Shown here piece after piece: positions 33,238-40,653 of a stretch of DNA of 64,000 bases. Source of the DNA: Paraburkholderia azotifigens. GTDB lineage: Bacteria > Pseudomonadota > Gammaproteobacteria > Burkholderiales > Burkholderiaceae. The notes below the pieces were generated by a model. That model did not search any database. It saw only the letters and a program-made list of their open reading frames with translations, and was not told the DNA's origin. A program made the translations under genes and the position numbers. How positions within the stretch are numbered: the stretch's first letter is position 1; each line of letters begins with the position of its first letter. Location: positions 434,001 through 498,000 of the forward strand of contig NZ_VOQS01000005.1 in assembly GCF_007995085.1 (NCBI RefSeq). Direction: 5' to 3'.

Positions 33238-34146
33238 CTATGGCATGGCGACGCGCTGTAGCACGTTCATCGGACCGATCCGTTCGATCAGTTCGAGATG
33301 CGCGGCGTCGCGCACGAACAGCGAACCGGCGAATCCCAGCGCATTCACGGACACGCCTTCCACGCGCTCCATCGAGCGCGGAACCAGCAGCATCCAGCCG
33401 CGCGTGACGAGCAGGTTGTACGGCGTGGCATGACACGGCTCGCCGTCGATCTCGACTGCGCCGATGCCCGTTGCATCGAGCAGCGAGCGATAGCACACGA
33501 GCGCGGTCTGTGCGGCAGTGGCGGGCGCCGCATGGTTTAGCACGAGGCGGGCGAACGCATGCCGGAACGGCAAGCCGGGCACGCGAGCGGCCGGACCATC
33601 GGCGGCGGCCTGCGCGAACAGCGGTTCGACGGGCACGGGCGGCTCGCTGTCGCCGAGCGGCAACGGCACGATCTGCAGATGCTTGTGCGGCTGGCTTGCG
33701 CCCGCCTCGGGGCCGGCGTTGTAGAAACCGAGGCCGTCGAATCCCGCCATGCAGAGCAGCAGCGCTTCGAAATCCGCGAGATTCAGCAGCGCGTTCTGCC
33801 GTTGGAAGTCGCGCGTGACGATCAGCAGATGATGATCGATCACGTTGAACTTGTTGAGCAGCGCGAGATGCGTGTCCGAGATATCGGCGACGAACAGATC
33901 GGGCTCGTACGGAAGGAACGGATTGACGGCGGCGCGTTTCTCCGTCTGCAGCTTGCGCGCCTGCGTACGCTGTTGTTCCTTGCGCGTGAGGCTCGACACT
34001 TGCCGCACGACGAAGCGCACGCCGCCGCTTTCGATCACGGCCTGCACGGTGTCGATGGGTTGCAGCGCGCCGCACTGCAGGGCGTGCTGCGTTTGCCTTT
34101 CGATGGCGGGCCAGAGCGTGGCGGGATCGAAGCGGGGAGCTTCCAT
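33238..34146 (-). CDS. ATP adenylyltransferase / Ap4A phosphorylase family
   Basis: The 302-residue HIT-superfamily protein matches Ap4A phosphorylases. It has an N-terminal half with KRAAVNPFLPYEPDLFVADI and HLALLNKFNVIDHHLLIVTR, and the catalytic His-x-His-x-Gln at His154, His156 and Gln158 (SQPHKHLQIVPLPL). The C-terminal half has YNLLVTRGWMLLVPRS and NALGFAGSLFVRD. These enzymes cleave diadenosine tetraphosphate with phosphate to ADP and ATP, or run in reverse. It lies 17 bp downstream of the adenosine-specific-kinase-like gene, forming a purine-nucleotide mini-operon. Confidence 0.9.
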   Translation of the reverse strand: MEAPRFDPATLWPAIERQTQHALQCGALQPIDTVQAVIESGGVRFVVRQVSSLTRKEQQRTQARKLQTEKRAAVNPFLPYEPDLFVADISDTHLALLNKFNVIDHHLLIVTRDFQRQNALLNLADFEALLLCMAGFDGLGFYNAGPEAGASQPHKHLQIVPLPLGDSEPPVPVEPLFAQAAADGPAARVPGLPFRHAFARLVLNHAAPATAAQTALVCYRSLLDATGIGAVEIDGEPCHATPYNLLVTRGWMLLVPRSMERVEGVSVNALGFAGSLFVRDAAHLELIERIGPMNVLQRVAMP

Positions 34147-34163
34147 GTATCGGCGTGACTGCG

Positions 34164-34649
34164 TCACAGCTTGTAGCCGATCGTGCGCAGCAGATCCTTG
34201 CGCCATTGAACGTCTTCGGCGCCTTCGACACCGAGCGGCGAAAAGCCGTCGATCACGCCGATGATGCCGCGTCCCTGGTCCGTTTCGGCCACCAGCACTT
34301 CGACGGGATTCGCCGTCGCGCAAAAAATGCGGCATACCTCGGGAACGGCTTTCAGCCCATTCAGCACGTTGACGGGAAAGAAGCCGTCGCCGAGGAACAC
34401 GAAGAAGCTGTGGCCCGCCGCGACGTTCAGCGCGTTCTGGCTTGCCATGTCGATCAATGCTTCGTCGGTGCCCGAGCGCCGCACGAGCCGCTTGCCCGAC
34501 GCCTCGCAGAACGCGAGGCCGAATCTGATGCCGGGCACGGTGCCGACTAGCGCCTCGTGAATATCCTCGACGGATTTGATGAAGTGGGATTGCCCGAGGA
34601 TGAAGTTGGTCGACTCGGGCTTGACGACGGTGACGGCGGACAGTTGCAT
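34164..34649 (-). CDS. Adenosine-specific kinase family protein
   Basis: The 161-residue protein has the pattern of the small adenosine-specific kinase family. Conserved segments are NFILGQSHFIKSVEDIHEAL, GIRFGLAFCEASGKRLVRRS, GTDEALIDMASQNA, AAGHSFFVFLGDGFFPVNVL and the Cys-containing VPEVCRIFCATANPVEVLVA. The name comes from an archaeal structural family; kinase activity is not well proven. Met at 34649 starts the conserved LSAVTVVKPE strand. It is cotranscribed with the Ap4A phosphorylase, consistent with adenine-nucleotide salvage or signalling. Confidence 0.86.
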   Translation of the reverse strand: MQLSAVTVVKPESTNFILGQSHFIKSVEDIHEALVGTVPGIRFGLAFCEASGKRLVRRSGTDEALIDMASQNALNVAAGHSFFVFLGDGFFPVNVLNGLKAVPEVCRIFCATANPVEVLVAETDQGRGIIGVIDGFSPLGVEGAEDVQWRKDLLRTIGYKL

Positions 34650-34877
34650 GGCGGGCCTCGCTCCGTAGCGGCAAAAAACGCCGGTGAACATGCACGAATG
34701 CGTACGAATGGCTGGCGTGCGGACGCTTCAGAACGACCCGTTCGTCAGACCCTCGCTTCGACTGTCCTCTAGCGTAGACGCAAGCGCGCGCGAGGGAAAG
34801 CGTCGGCTGGCAGACCGCCTGCTCGACGCGGGGGAGTGTGCGACCATAAGGCGCTTGACAGATGCAGGAGACGACAT

Positions 34878-35867
34878 ATGTCACGAGTCATCCGTATTCA
34901 TCGTATCGGCGGTCCGGAAGTGCTGCAGATCGACGACATCGACGTGCCCGCACCCAACGCGGGCGAAGTGCAGATCGACGTCAAGGCAATCGGCATCAAT
35001 CGGGCCGAAGTCATGTATCGCACGGGGCAATACACGATCGAGCCGCGCTTGCCCTCGAGGCTCGGCTACGAAGCGTCAGGCGTCGTCGCGGCCGTGGGCA
35101 GCGGCGTGAAGGATTTCGCGGTGGGTGACGCGGTGAGCGTCGTGCCCGCATTCTCGTTTGCGGACTACGGCATGTATGGCGAACGCGTGAACGCGCCTGT
35201 TCATGCCGTCGTGAAGCATCCGCCGTCGCTGTCGTTCGAGGATGCAGCCGCGACGTGGATGATGTTCACCACCGCCTACGGCGCGCTGATCGAAATCGGC
35301 CGGTTGCAGGAGGGCGAAACGGTGCTGATCGGCGCGGCGTCGAGCAGTGTCGGGCTGGCGGCGATCCAGATCGCCAACATGGTCGGCGCGATTCCCGTCG
35401 CGTTGACGCGCAGCGAGAAGAAACGCGATGCGCTGCTGGCGGCAGGCGCCGCACATGTGATCGCGGGCGACGGCGCGGATCTGCCGGAAAAGGTGATGGC
35501 GCTGACGCAAGGGCGGGGCGCGCGCATGGCCTTCGATCCCGTCGGCGGTCCGGCCGCGGCGTATCAGTTGAAGGCGCTATGCGCGTACGGCATCTTCTTT
35601 CAATACGGTGCGCTCGATGCGCGGGACATCCCCGTGCCCGTGATGGATCTGCTGTCGAAGGATCTTACGGTGCGCGGCTACCGGCTGTTCGAGATTACGG
35701 GCGATCCGCAGAAACTGGCACATGCGAAACACTTCATTACGGATGGTTTGGCGTCGGGCGCGCTGAAGCCTTCCATCGACCGCGTCTTCGGCTTTGACGA
35801 GATGGCCGACGCGCATCGCTACATGGAAGCGGGCGCGCAGGTCGGGAAGATCGTCGTGACGGTGTGA
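34878..35867 (+). CDS. Quinone oxidoreductase-like MDR dehydrogenase
   Basis: The 329-residue medium-chain dehydrogenase has a GroES half (VKAIGINRAEVMYRTGQY, LGYEASGVVAAVG) and a Rossmann half (VLIGAASSSVGLAAIQIANM). It lacks structural and catalytic zinc ligands, placing it with NADPH-dependent quinone/enone reductases. The ATG follows AGGAGACG. It is divergent from the adenosine-kinase operon by 228 bp and stands alone. Substrate unknown. Confidence 0.9.
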   Translation: MSRVIRIHRIGGPEVLQIDDIDVPAPNAGEVQIDVKAIGINRAEVMYRTGQYTIEPRLPSRLGYEASGVVAAVGSGVKDFAVGDAVSVVPAFSFADYGMYGERVNAPVHAVVKHPPSLSFEDAAATWMMFTTAYGALIEIGRLQEGETVLIGAASSSVGLAAIQIANMVGAIPVALTRSEKKRDALLAAGAAHVIAGDGADLPEKVMALTQGRGARMAFDPVGGPAAAYQLKALCAYGIFFQYGALDARDIPVPVMDLLSKDLTVRGYRLFEITGDPQKLAHAKHFITDGLASGALKPSIDRVFGFDEMADAHRYMEAGAQVGKIVVTV

Positions 35868-35879
35868 TGGCTGCGCAGG

Positions 35880-35897
35880 CCGCGCGTTATCGCGCGG
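35880..35897. terminator. Short hairpin between converging genes
   Basis: Arms CCGCGCG / CGCGCGG with a TTAT loop straddle the stop codon of the DUF3079 gene, 13 bp after the MDR gene that converges on it. Stem is GC-rich but no T-run follows; termination is only possible. Confidence 0.3.
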
Positions 35898-36084
35898 TCT
35901 GATCTTCCGGGACTTCGATGCCCCAGTCGCCTTCCTTGTACCATTCGTCGCCGAGCAGTTCGATGGGGTGCTGTGTGCGGCTGGAGCCGTTTCCGCATTG
36001 CAGGGAATCGGTTGGACAGTAGTTATCGCATCCCCAGCAAACGCGTTCGGGATGCTTCGGATGCAGTGGGAATTTCCTGGCCAT
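35887..36084 (-). CDS. DUF3079 domain protein
   Basis: The 65-residue protein matches DUF3079 throughout: a KFPLHPKHPERVCWGCDNYC core (two Cys pairs with CxxC spacing, then DSLQCGNGSSRTQHP) and an acidic tail with LLGDEWYKEGDWG. The cysteines suggest a small zinc-binding domain. Widespread in Burkholderiales, with unknown function. It stands alone between a convergent MDR gene and an empty upstream region. Confidence 0.9.
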   Translation of the reverse strand: MARKFPLHPKHPERVCWGCDNYCPTDSLQCGNGSSRTQHPIELLGDEWYKEGDWGIEVPEDQTAR

Positions 36085-36425
36085 CTGATACGCCTTTGTT
36101 CAAGAGAATACACTGCCTGTAGCAGCGTTTCGCGCGGGGCCGATGCGATGTGAATCGAGCGCGCTGTGGCAACTCATCCATGCTAGTCCGCTGCCGACAA
36201 TCGGCAATGCGACATACGTTCGCAGGCGTAAGCCGATTCTCGCGAAACACAGGCCAGGCGCGCGAAGGCGCGATGCAAGACGATTGCGGGATTGTCAGAA
36301 ACCGGAAAGCTCCGAGGCGCGACGACAGGCGTGTGCCCGCACCCGGAAACATTGCGATACAAACTCGGCACGATGCTTACCGCTTGACGGCGATTCGCGC
36401 CCGTTCGATATGGGAAAATCGGGGT
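36085..36425. other. Intergenic region with a candidate sigma-70 promoter
   Basis: This 341-bp stretch has overlapping open frames on both strands but no recognisable protein. It should hold the divergent promoters of DUF3079 and of the small secreted protein; the best plus-strand match lies at 36384-36412. Confidence 0.55.
36384..36412 (+). promoter_or_regulatory. Candidate sigma-70 promoter TTGACG-N17-GATATG
   Basis: The -35 box matches five of six consensus positions and the -10 box is a fair match at optimal 17-bp spacing. The predicted start near 36419 leaves a leader of only ~7 nt before the ATG at 36426, which would be unusually short. Confidence 0.35.
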
Positions 36426-36677
36426 ATGAAAATGTCCAGACTTTCATTCATTGTGGCCGTGCTGGCACTCGCCACTCCACTGGCTCACGCGAGCCTCGCA
36501 AGCGGCGCGCATCAGTTCAAGACGGACGCCAAGACGGCGGGCAAAGATACCGGGCACGCTGTTCGAAACGCCGTTCATGCGGTCGGACACGGCGCGAAAT
36601 CGGCGGGCCATGCCGTGGCTGATGCAACGAAACACGGTTATCACGCGACCAAAAAGTTCGTGACGGGACATGGCTAG
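36426..36677 (+). CDS. Small secreted Lys/His-rich protein
   Basis: The 83-residue precursor has a signal peptide (MSRLSFIVAVLALATPLAHA). The mature part is made of imperfect helical repeats rich in Lys, His, Ala and Gly (HQFKTDAKTAGKDTGHAVRN, VGHGAKSAGHAVADATKHGY). Repeats of this type resemble late-embryogenesis-like or apolipophorin-like amphipathic helices. Function unknown. GGGG lies just before the ATG. Confidence 0.7.
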   Translation: MKMSRLSFIVAVLALATPLAHASLASGAHQFKTDAKTAGKDTGHAVRNAVHAVGHGAKSAGHAVADATKHGYHATKKFVTGHG

Positions 36678-36785
36678 CGCCTCGCTTTACTGCGAGTGGT
36701 GAGCGCCAGCCACTGAAGCCGGTTCAGGCGTACGATAAAAGGTATCGCCCCGTTGCGGACACCCGCCATCTGACGGAGAGCCGGT

Positions 36786-37295
36786 ATGAGACGCCTTTAT
36801 TTTCTCGCCCCCGACACGCCCACGGCCAAAGCCATCGTCGACGACCTGCTGCGCGCGCGGATCACCTGGCGGCACATTCATGTGCTCGCAAATCACAGCG
36901 TCACACTCGAAGCCTTGCCGCAAGCTTCTTTGCTGCAAAGCAGCGATGTCGTGCATGCGCTCGAACGCGGCGTGGCGCTCGGCGGCGTAACGGGCGCGCT
37001 GCTCGGCCTCGTCGCGCTTGCGTTTCCGCCTGCGGAACTCGCGATCGCGGGAGGCGCCGTCGTCATGATGACGCTGGCGGGTGCCGGTTTCGGCGCATGG
37101 ACGGCCTCGATGATCGGTGTCAACGAGCCGAATGCGCAGCTCGAACGCTTCCGCGAAGCCATTCGCGCCGGCCAGTTGCTGATCATGGCGGACGTGCCCG
37201 GATCGCGCGAGCACGAGATCGAGCAACTGATCGTGCAGCACGTGCCGAGAGCGGACCTCGAAGGCGCCGAACCGACCACGCCGATCTTTCCCTGA
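36786..37295 (+). CDS. DUF1269-type membrane protein
   Basis: The 169-residue protein has a soluble first third with an alternating strand/helix pattern (RRLYFLAPDTPTAKAIVDDL, ITWRHIHVLANHS). A glycine-rich hydrophobic hairpin follows (GGVTGALLGLVALAFP, then LAIAGGAVVMMTLAGAGFGA) and then an acidic helical tail (REHEIEQLIVQHVPRADLEG). This matches DUF1269/magnesium-transporter-like small membrane proteins. GAGAGCC precedes the ATG. Role unknown. Confidence 0.78.
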   Translation: MRRLYFLAPDTPTAKAIVDDLLRARITWRHIHVLANHSVTLEALPQASLLQSSDVVHALERGVALGGVTGALLGLVALAFPPAELAIAGGAVVMMTLAGAGFGAWTASMIGVNEPNAQLERFREAIRAGQLLIMADVPGSREHEIEQLIVQHVPRADLEGAEPTTPIFP

Positions 37296-37568
37296 ACGAC
37301 ACGGCTTGCCTCGGACGTTTGCCGTAAGGCATTCGACAACGAAGTCCAAATCGTCGAAAATCGAAAGCCCTGCGCGCGCGGGGACTGCTTCGAAACGGCT
37401 CGGCAAAGACCTGCGAAGAACTCGACGAGGATTCAACCCGCTTCGTCGCCTCGGCACTGCTGTGCCGTGGACGAAGCATCGCCATACCGCCCGCCGCACT
37501 ATTTCCATCTCCGCGAAAGACGCCCGTCCGGGCGAGCACGTTCGCGCAAGACCCGCCGGCGAATATCG

Positions 37569-38510
37569 ATGAGAAAGACTCTGGACGGCCTGGCCGTTTC
37601 AAGCATGGTAGTGCTGTGCCTGATCTGGGGACTCCAACAGGCTGCGATGAAGGCCATTGCCGCCGATGTCCCGCCACTGCTTCAGGTATCGCTGCGCTCC
37701 GGCGTCGCGGCCGTGCTGGTCTGGGTGTTCGGGCGGCTGATCGTGCGCGACAAGTGGCTCAAGGGTGTCGCGCTCGGGCCGGGATCGGTGGTCGGCGTAC
37801 TGTTTGCCGCCGAGTTTCTTTTCGTTGCTGAAGGGCTGCGCTGGACGGCCGCATCGCACATGGCCGTGTTCCTTTACACCGCGCCGATGTTCGCGGCTGT
37901 CGGCCTGCAACTGGTGCTGCCTTCGGAACGCCTGACGCGCGCGCAATGGGCGGGGATCGCGGTCTCGTTCGTGGGCATCGTGGTCACGTTTGCCGGTCCG
38001 GGCGCAGGCGCCGGGCCGTCGGCGCCCAACTGGATGCTCGGCGACCTGCTGGGCATCTGTGCAGGCGCCGCGTGGGGCATGACGACGGTCGCCGTGCGCG
38101 CGACGCGTCTGAGCGAAGCACCCGCCACGCAGACGCTGTTCTATCAGCTGGTGTGGGCCTTCGTCGTGTTGCTGCCGTTCGCACTGTTCTCGGGCCAGTC
38201 CCGCTTTCACGGCACGACGCTCGTGTGGGCGAGCCTGGGATTTCAGGCGATCGTCGTGTGCTTCTTCAGCTATGTCGCCTGGTTCTATTTGCTGCGCGTC
38301 TATTTTGCGTCGCGGCTCGGCGTGCTGTCGTTCATGGCGCCGCTGTTCGGAGTCGCGCTGGGCGCGCTGCTGCTGCATGAGCGGCTCGATCCGACGTTTC
38401 TCGCAGGCGCGGGGCTTGTGCTGGCCGGCATGTTCGTGGTCAACGGGCGCGAGTGGCTGAAGTATGTGTTCGCGCGCCAGCGGCGCGATGGAAAGGTCGG
38501 CTCGGCATAG
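37569..38510 (+). CDS. EamA/DMT family transporter
   Basis: The 313-residue protein has ten transmembrane helices arranged as two EamA repeats. The first opens with VSSMVVLCLIWGLQQAAMK and includes RWTAASHMAVFLYTAPMFAA; the second has GDLLGICAGAAWGMTTVAVR and LGVLSFMAPLFGVALGALLL. Such carriers export amino acids, nucleosides or drugs. The ATG at the first helix is chosen; the 34-codon upstream extension is basic and non-conserved. It stands alone with no obvious RBS. Confidence 0.9.
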   Translation: MRKTLDGLAVSSMVVLCLIWGLQQAAMKAIAADVPPLLQVSLRSGVAAVLVWVFGRLIVRDKWLKGVALGPGSVVGVLFAAEFLFVAEGLRWTAASHMAVFLYTAPMFAAVGLQLVLPSERLTRAQWAGIAVSFVGIVVTFAGPGAGAGPSAPNWMLGDLLGICAGAAWGMTTVAVRATRLSEAPATQTLFYQLVWAFVVLLPFALFSGQSRFHGTTLVWASLGFQAIVVCFFSYVAWFYLLRVYFASRLGVLSFMAPLFGVALGALLLHERLDPTFLAGAGLVLAGMFVVNGREWLKYVFARQRRDGKVGSA

Positions 38511-38696
38511 CCGCCAGGGCGCGCGCCCAAATTCGTCGCGCACGGTCGCCGTATGGAACGAAGTGGACCGTTCAATTGCGCACGCATCGATCAGCACCTA
38601 GTATCCATTTCGGACCAGCGGGCCGGATATCTGATGCGGAGGCCGTCGCGTATCCCGGAGCGCTGGAAGGACTGTTCTTCGACTGGAGCAAATTCG

Positions 38697-39710
38697 ATGC
38701 GAAAGATGAGAGCGGTACAGGTCGGCGCCCCGGGCGGGGCGCTGGAACTCGTGGAGCGTGAGGTGCCGGCGCCGGGCGCCGGCCAGGTGTTGATCAAGGT
38801 GCAGGCGTGCGGCATCTGCCACAGCGACTCGCTGACGAAAGAGGGCCAGTGGCCAGGTCTGCAATTTCCGCGCGTGCCGGGTCACGAAGTGGCTGGCGTG
38901 ATCGACACCGTGGGCGCAGGCGTCGAGGGCTGGAAGGCGGGCGATCGCGTGGGCGTGGGTTGGCACGGCGGACACTGCGGACATTGCGCGGCCTGCCGGC
39001 GCGGTTATTTCGTGGTGTGCGAAAAGGCGCAGGTGCCGGGCATCAGTTACGACGGCGGCTATGCCGACTATCTCGTCGCACCCGTCGAAGCGCTCGCGCG
39101 CATGCCCGACGATCTCAAGGACGTCGACGCGGCGCCGCTGCTTTGCGCGGGCATCACCACATTTAACGCGCTGCGCAACAGCGGCGCGCGGGCGGGCGAT
39201 CTGGTCGCCGTGCTCGGCATCGGCGGGCTGGGGCATCTGGGCGTGCAGTTCGCGCGCCGGATGGGCTTCAACACCGTTGTCATCGCGCGCGGCGAGGACA
39301 AGGCGCCGCTCGCGAAGCAACTCGGCGCGCACCACTATATCGACAGCCGCAAGCAGGACGTGGCCGAAGCGCTGAAGGCGCTCGGCGGCGCGAAGGTGAT
39401 CCTCGCGACGGTGACGAGCGGCGACGCGATGACAGCAACGCTCGGCGGACTCGGGCTCGACGGCAAGCTGATCATCCTCGGTGTCGCGGACAAGCCGATC
39501 GAGGTGCCGCCCGTGCAGTTCATCATGGGCCGCAACGCGGTGCAGGGCTGGCCGTCAGGTTCGTCGGCCGATTCGGAAGACACGCTGGCGTTCAGCGCGC
39601 TCGCCGACGTCAAGCCGATGATCGAGACCTTTCCGCTCGAACGCGCCGCTGAAGCGTACGACCGCATGATGAGCGGTGCCGCCCGTTTCCGCGTCGTGCT
39701 GACGATGTAA
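38697..39710 (+). CDS. Zinc-dependent alcohol dehydrogenase (AdhA/AdhP-like)
   Basis: The 337-residue zinc MDR dehydrogenase has the catalytic Cys in ACGICHSD (~36-43), His/Glu in PGHEVAGVID, and the four-Cys structural zinc site in HCGHCAACRRGYFVVC. The coenzyme motif is AVLGIGGLGHLGVQFA. All zinc ligands are present, so it should be an active NAD(P)-dependent alcohol/aldehyde oxidoreductase. ATG at 38697 has GGAG about ten bases upstream; ATG 38706 is an alternative. It stands alone and is followed by a strong hairpin terminator. Confidence 0.92.
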   Translation: MRKMRAVQVGAPGGALELVEREVPAPGAGQVLIKVQACGICHSDSLTKEGQWPGLQFPRVPGHEVAGVIDTVGAGVEGWKAGDRVGVGWHGGHCGHCAACRRGYFVVCEKAQVPGISYDGGYADYLVAPVEALARMPDDLKDVDAAPLLCAGITTFNALRNSGARAGDLVAVLGIGGLGHLGVQFARRMGFNTVVIARGEDKAPLAKQLGAHHYIDSRKQDVAEALKALGGAKVILATVTSGDAMTATLGGLGLDGKLIILGVADKPIEVPPVQFIMGRNAVQGWPSGSSADSEDTLAFSALADVKPMIETFPLERAAEAYDRMMSGAARFRVVLTM

Positions 39711-39722
39711 TCCATGCCATGA

Positions 39723-39753
39723 GGCCGCCGTCGCAGGCATGCCGACGGCGGCC
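39723..39753 (+). terminator. Rho-independent terminator candidate after the alcohol dehydrogenase
   Basis: Perfect 11-bp GC-rich arms GGCCGCCGTCG / CGACGGCGGCC with a 9-nt loop start 12 bp after the stop codon and are followed by a pyrimidine-rich tract (CTTCTTTTCCC). It separates the dehydrogenase from the stator-like gene cluster. Confidence 0.55.
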
Positions 39754-39890
39754 GAAATGTCTTCTTTTCCCTTGATTTCCGGGCTTTGCGGCGCCCGCGG
39801 CAGGTGTGCCGCCGCCCATCGACATCTTCCCCAGGCGGTTTCATGTCCCGCAGCGTGTAAACTGCTGCCTTTTTCAAGATTTTGGGTGGT

Positions 39891-40643
39891 ATGGTTCAAG
39901 CCCCTCAGCGCACTGCGGTCAGCGGCCCGACGCTCGTTCGCCTGCTCGCGCGCCTGACGGCCGCCGACGTGCCCGCCGCCAGCCAGTCGTTGTCGGATCA
40001 GTTGAGCCAGTGGCTCGGCTGGACGGACGCCATTGCGCTGTCGACGGCGCTCAGCGGCACGCCGCCCGCCGCCGTCGCTGGCGGTGCGCGCGGCGCCCGG
40101 GGCGCGGGCGCGCTCGAGCAGGAATCCGCCGGCCTGCGTGCCGCGCTGGCCGACGCCATCGCGGGCGACAGCGTGCTGAGCACGCGCCGGCGGCGCGGCG
40201 CCGCGCACGCACAGACTGCGCCTGCGCAGACCGAGGCCAGTTACGCGGATTTCCGCCAGAGCTACCTTGCGCTCCAGCAGTCGATGGAAACCCGCATCGG
40301 CGCGCTGCGCGGCCGTCTGCGGAGTCTGCTGGCGGCGAAGACGCCCGAGATGACGCGCCTCGCGGTGGTCGACGCGATCATGGAGCGCTCGCTGGGCGCC
40401 CGCGAGCGGAGCCTGTTCGGTTCGGTGCCGGGCCTGCTTGGCGGCCATTTCGAGCGCTTGCGCAAGGCCAGTCAGGCCGCCGATGCCCCAGCCAATGGCG
40501 CGGCCCCGGCGGATTCCGCAGCAGCCTCGCCCGGCGCGTGGCTCGACGCGTTCCGCAAGGACATGCAAAGCGTGTTGCTTGCTGAACTCGACATTCGTTT
40601 TCAACCGGTCGAAGGGCTGCTCGCCGCCCTTCGCATCAGCTAA
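39891..40643 (+). CDS. DUF3348 protein, first gene of stator-like cluster
   Basis: The 250-residue cytoplasmic protein opens with RTAVSGPTLVRLLARLTAAD and SQSLSDQLSQWLGWTDAIAL, typical of DUF3348. An Ala/Gly-rich linker leads to a helical second half (ASYADFRQSYLALQQSMETR, IGALRGRLRSLLAAKTPEM, AIMERSLGARERSLFG). There is no signal peptide, membrane helix or catalytic motif. ATG at 39891 is preferred to a TTG nine bases upstream. It lies 10 bp before the MotA-like gene and always seems to be part of this cluster in related genomes as far as I know. It may be an assembly or regulatory partner of the membrane complex. Confidence 0.85.
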   Translation: MVQAPQRTAVSGPTLVRLLARLTAADVPAASQSLSDQLSQWLGWTDAIALSTALSGTPPAAVAGGARGARGAGALEQESAGLRAALADAIAGDSVLSTRRRRGAAHAQTAPAQTEASYADFRQSYLALQQSMETRIGALRGRLRSLLAAKTPEMTRLAVVDAIMERSLGARERSLFGSVPGLLGGHFERLRKASQAADAPANGAAPADSAAASPGAWLDAFRKDMQSVLLAELDIRFQPVEGLLAALRIS

Positions 40644-40653
40644 CTGGGACAAC

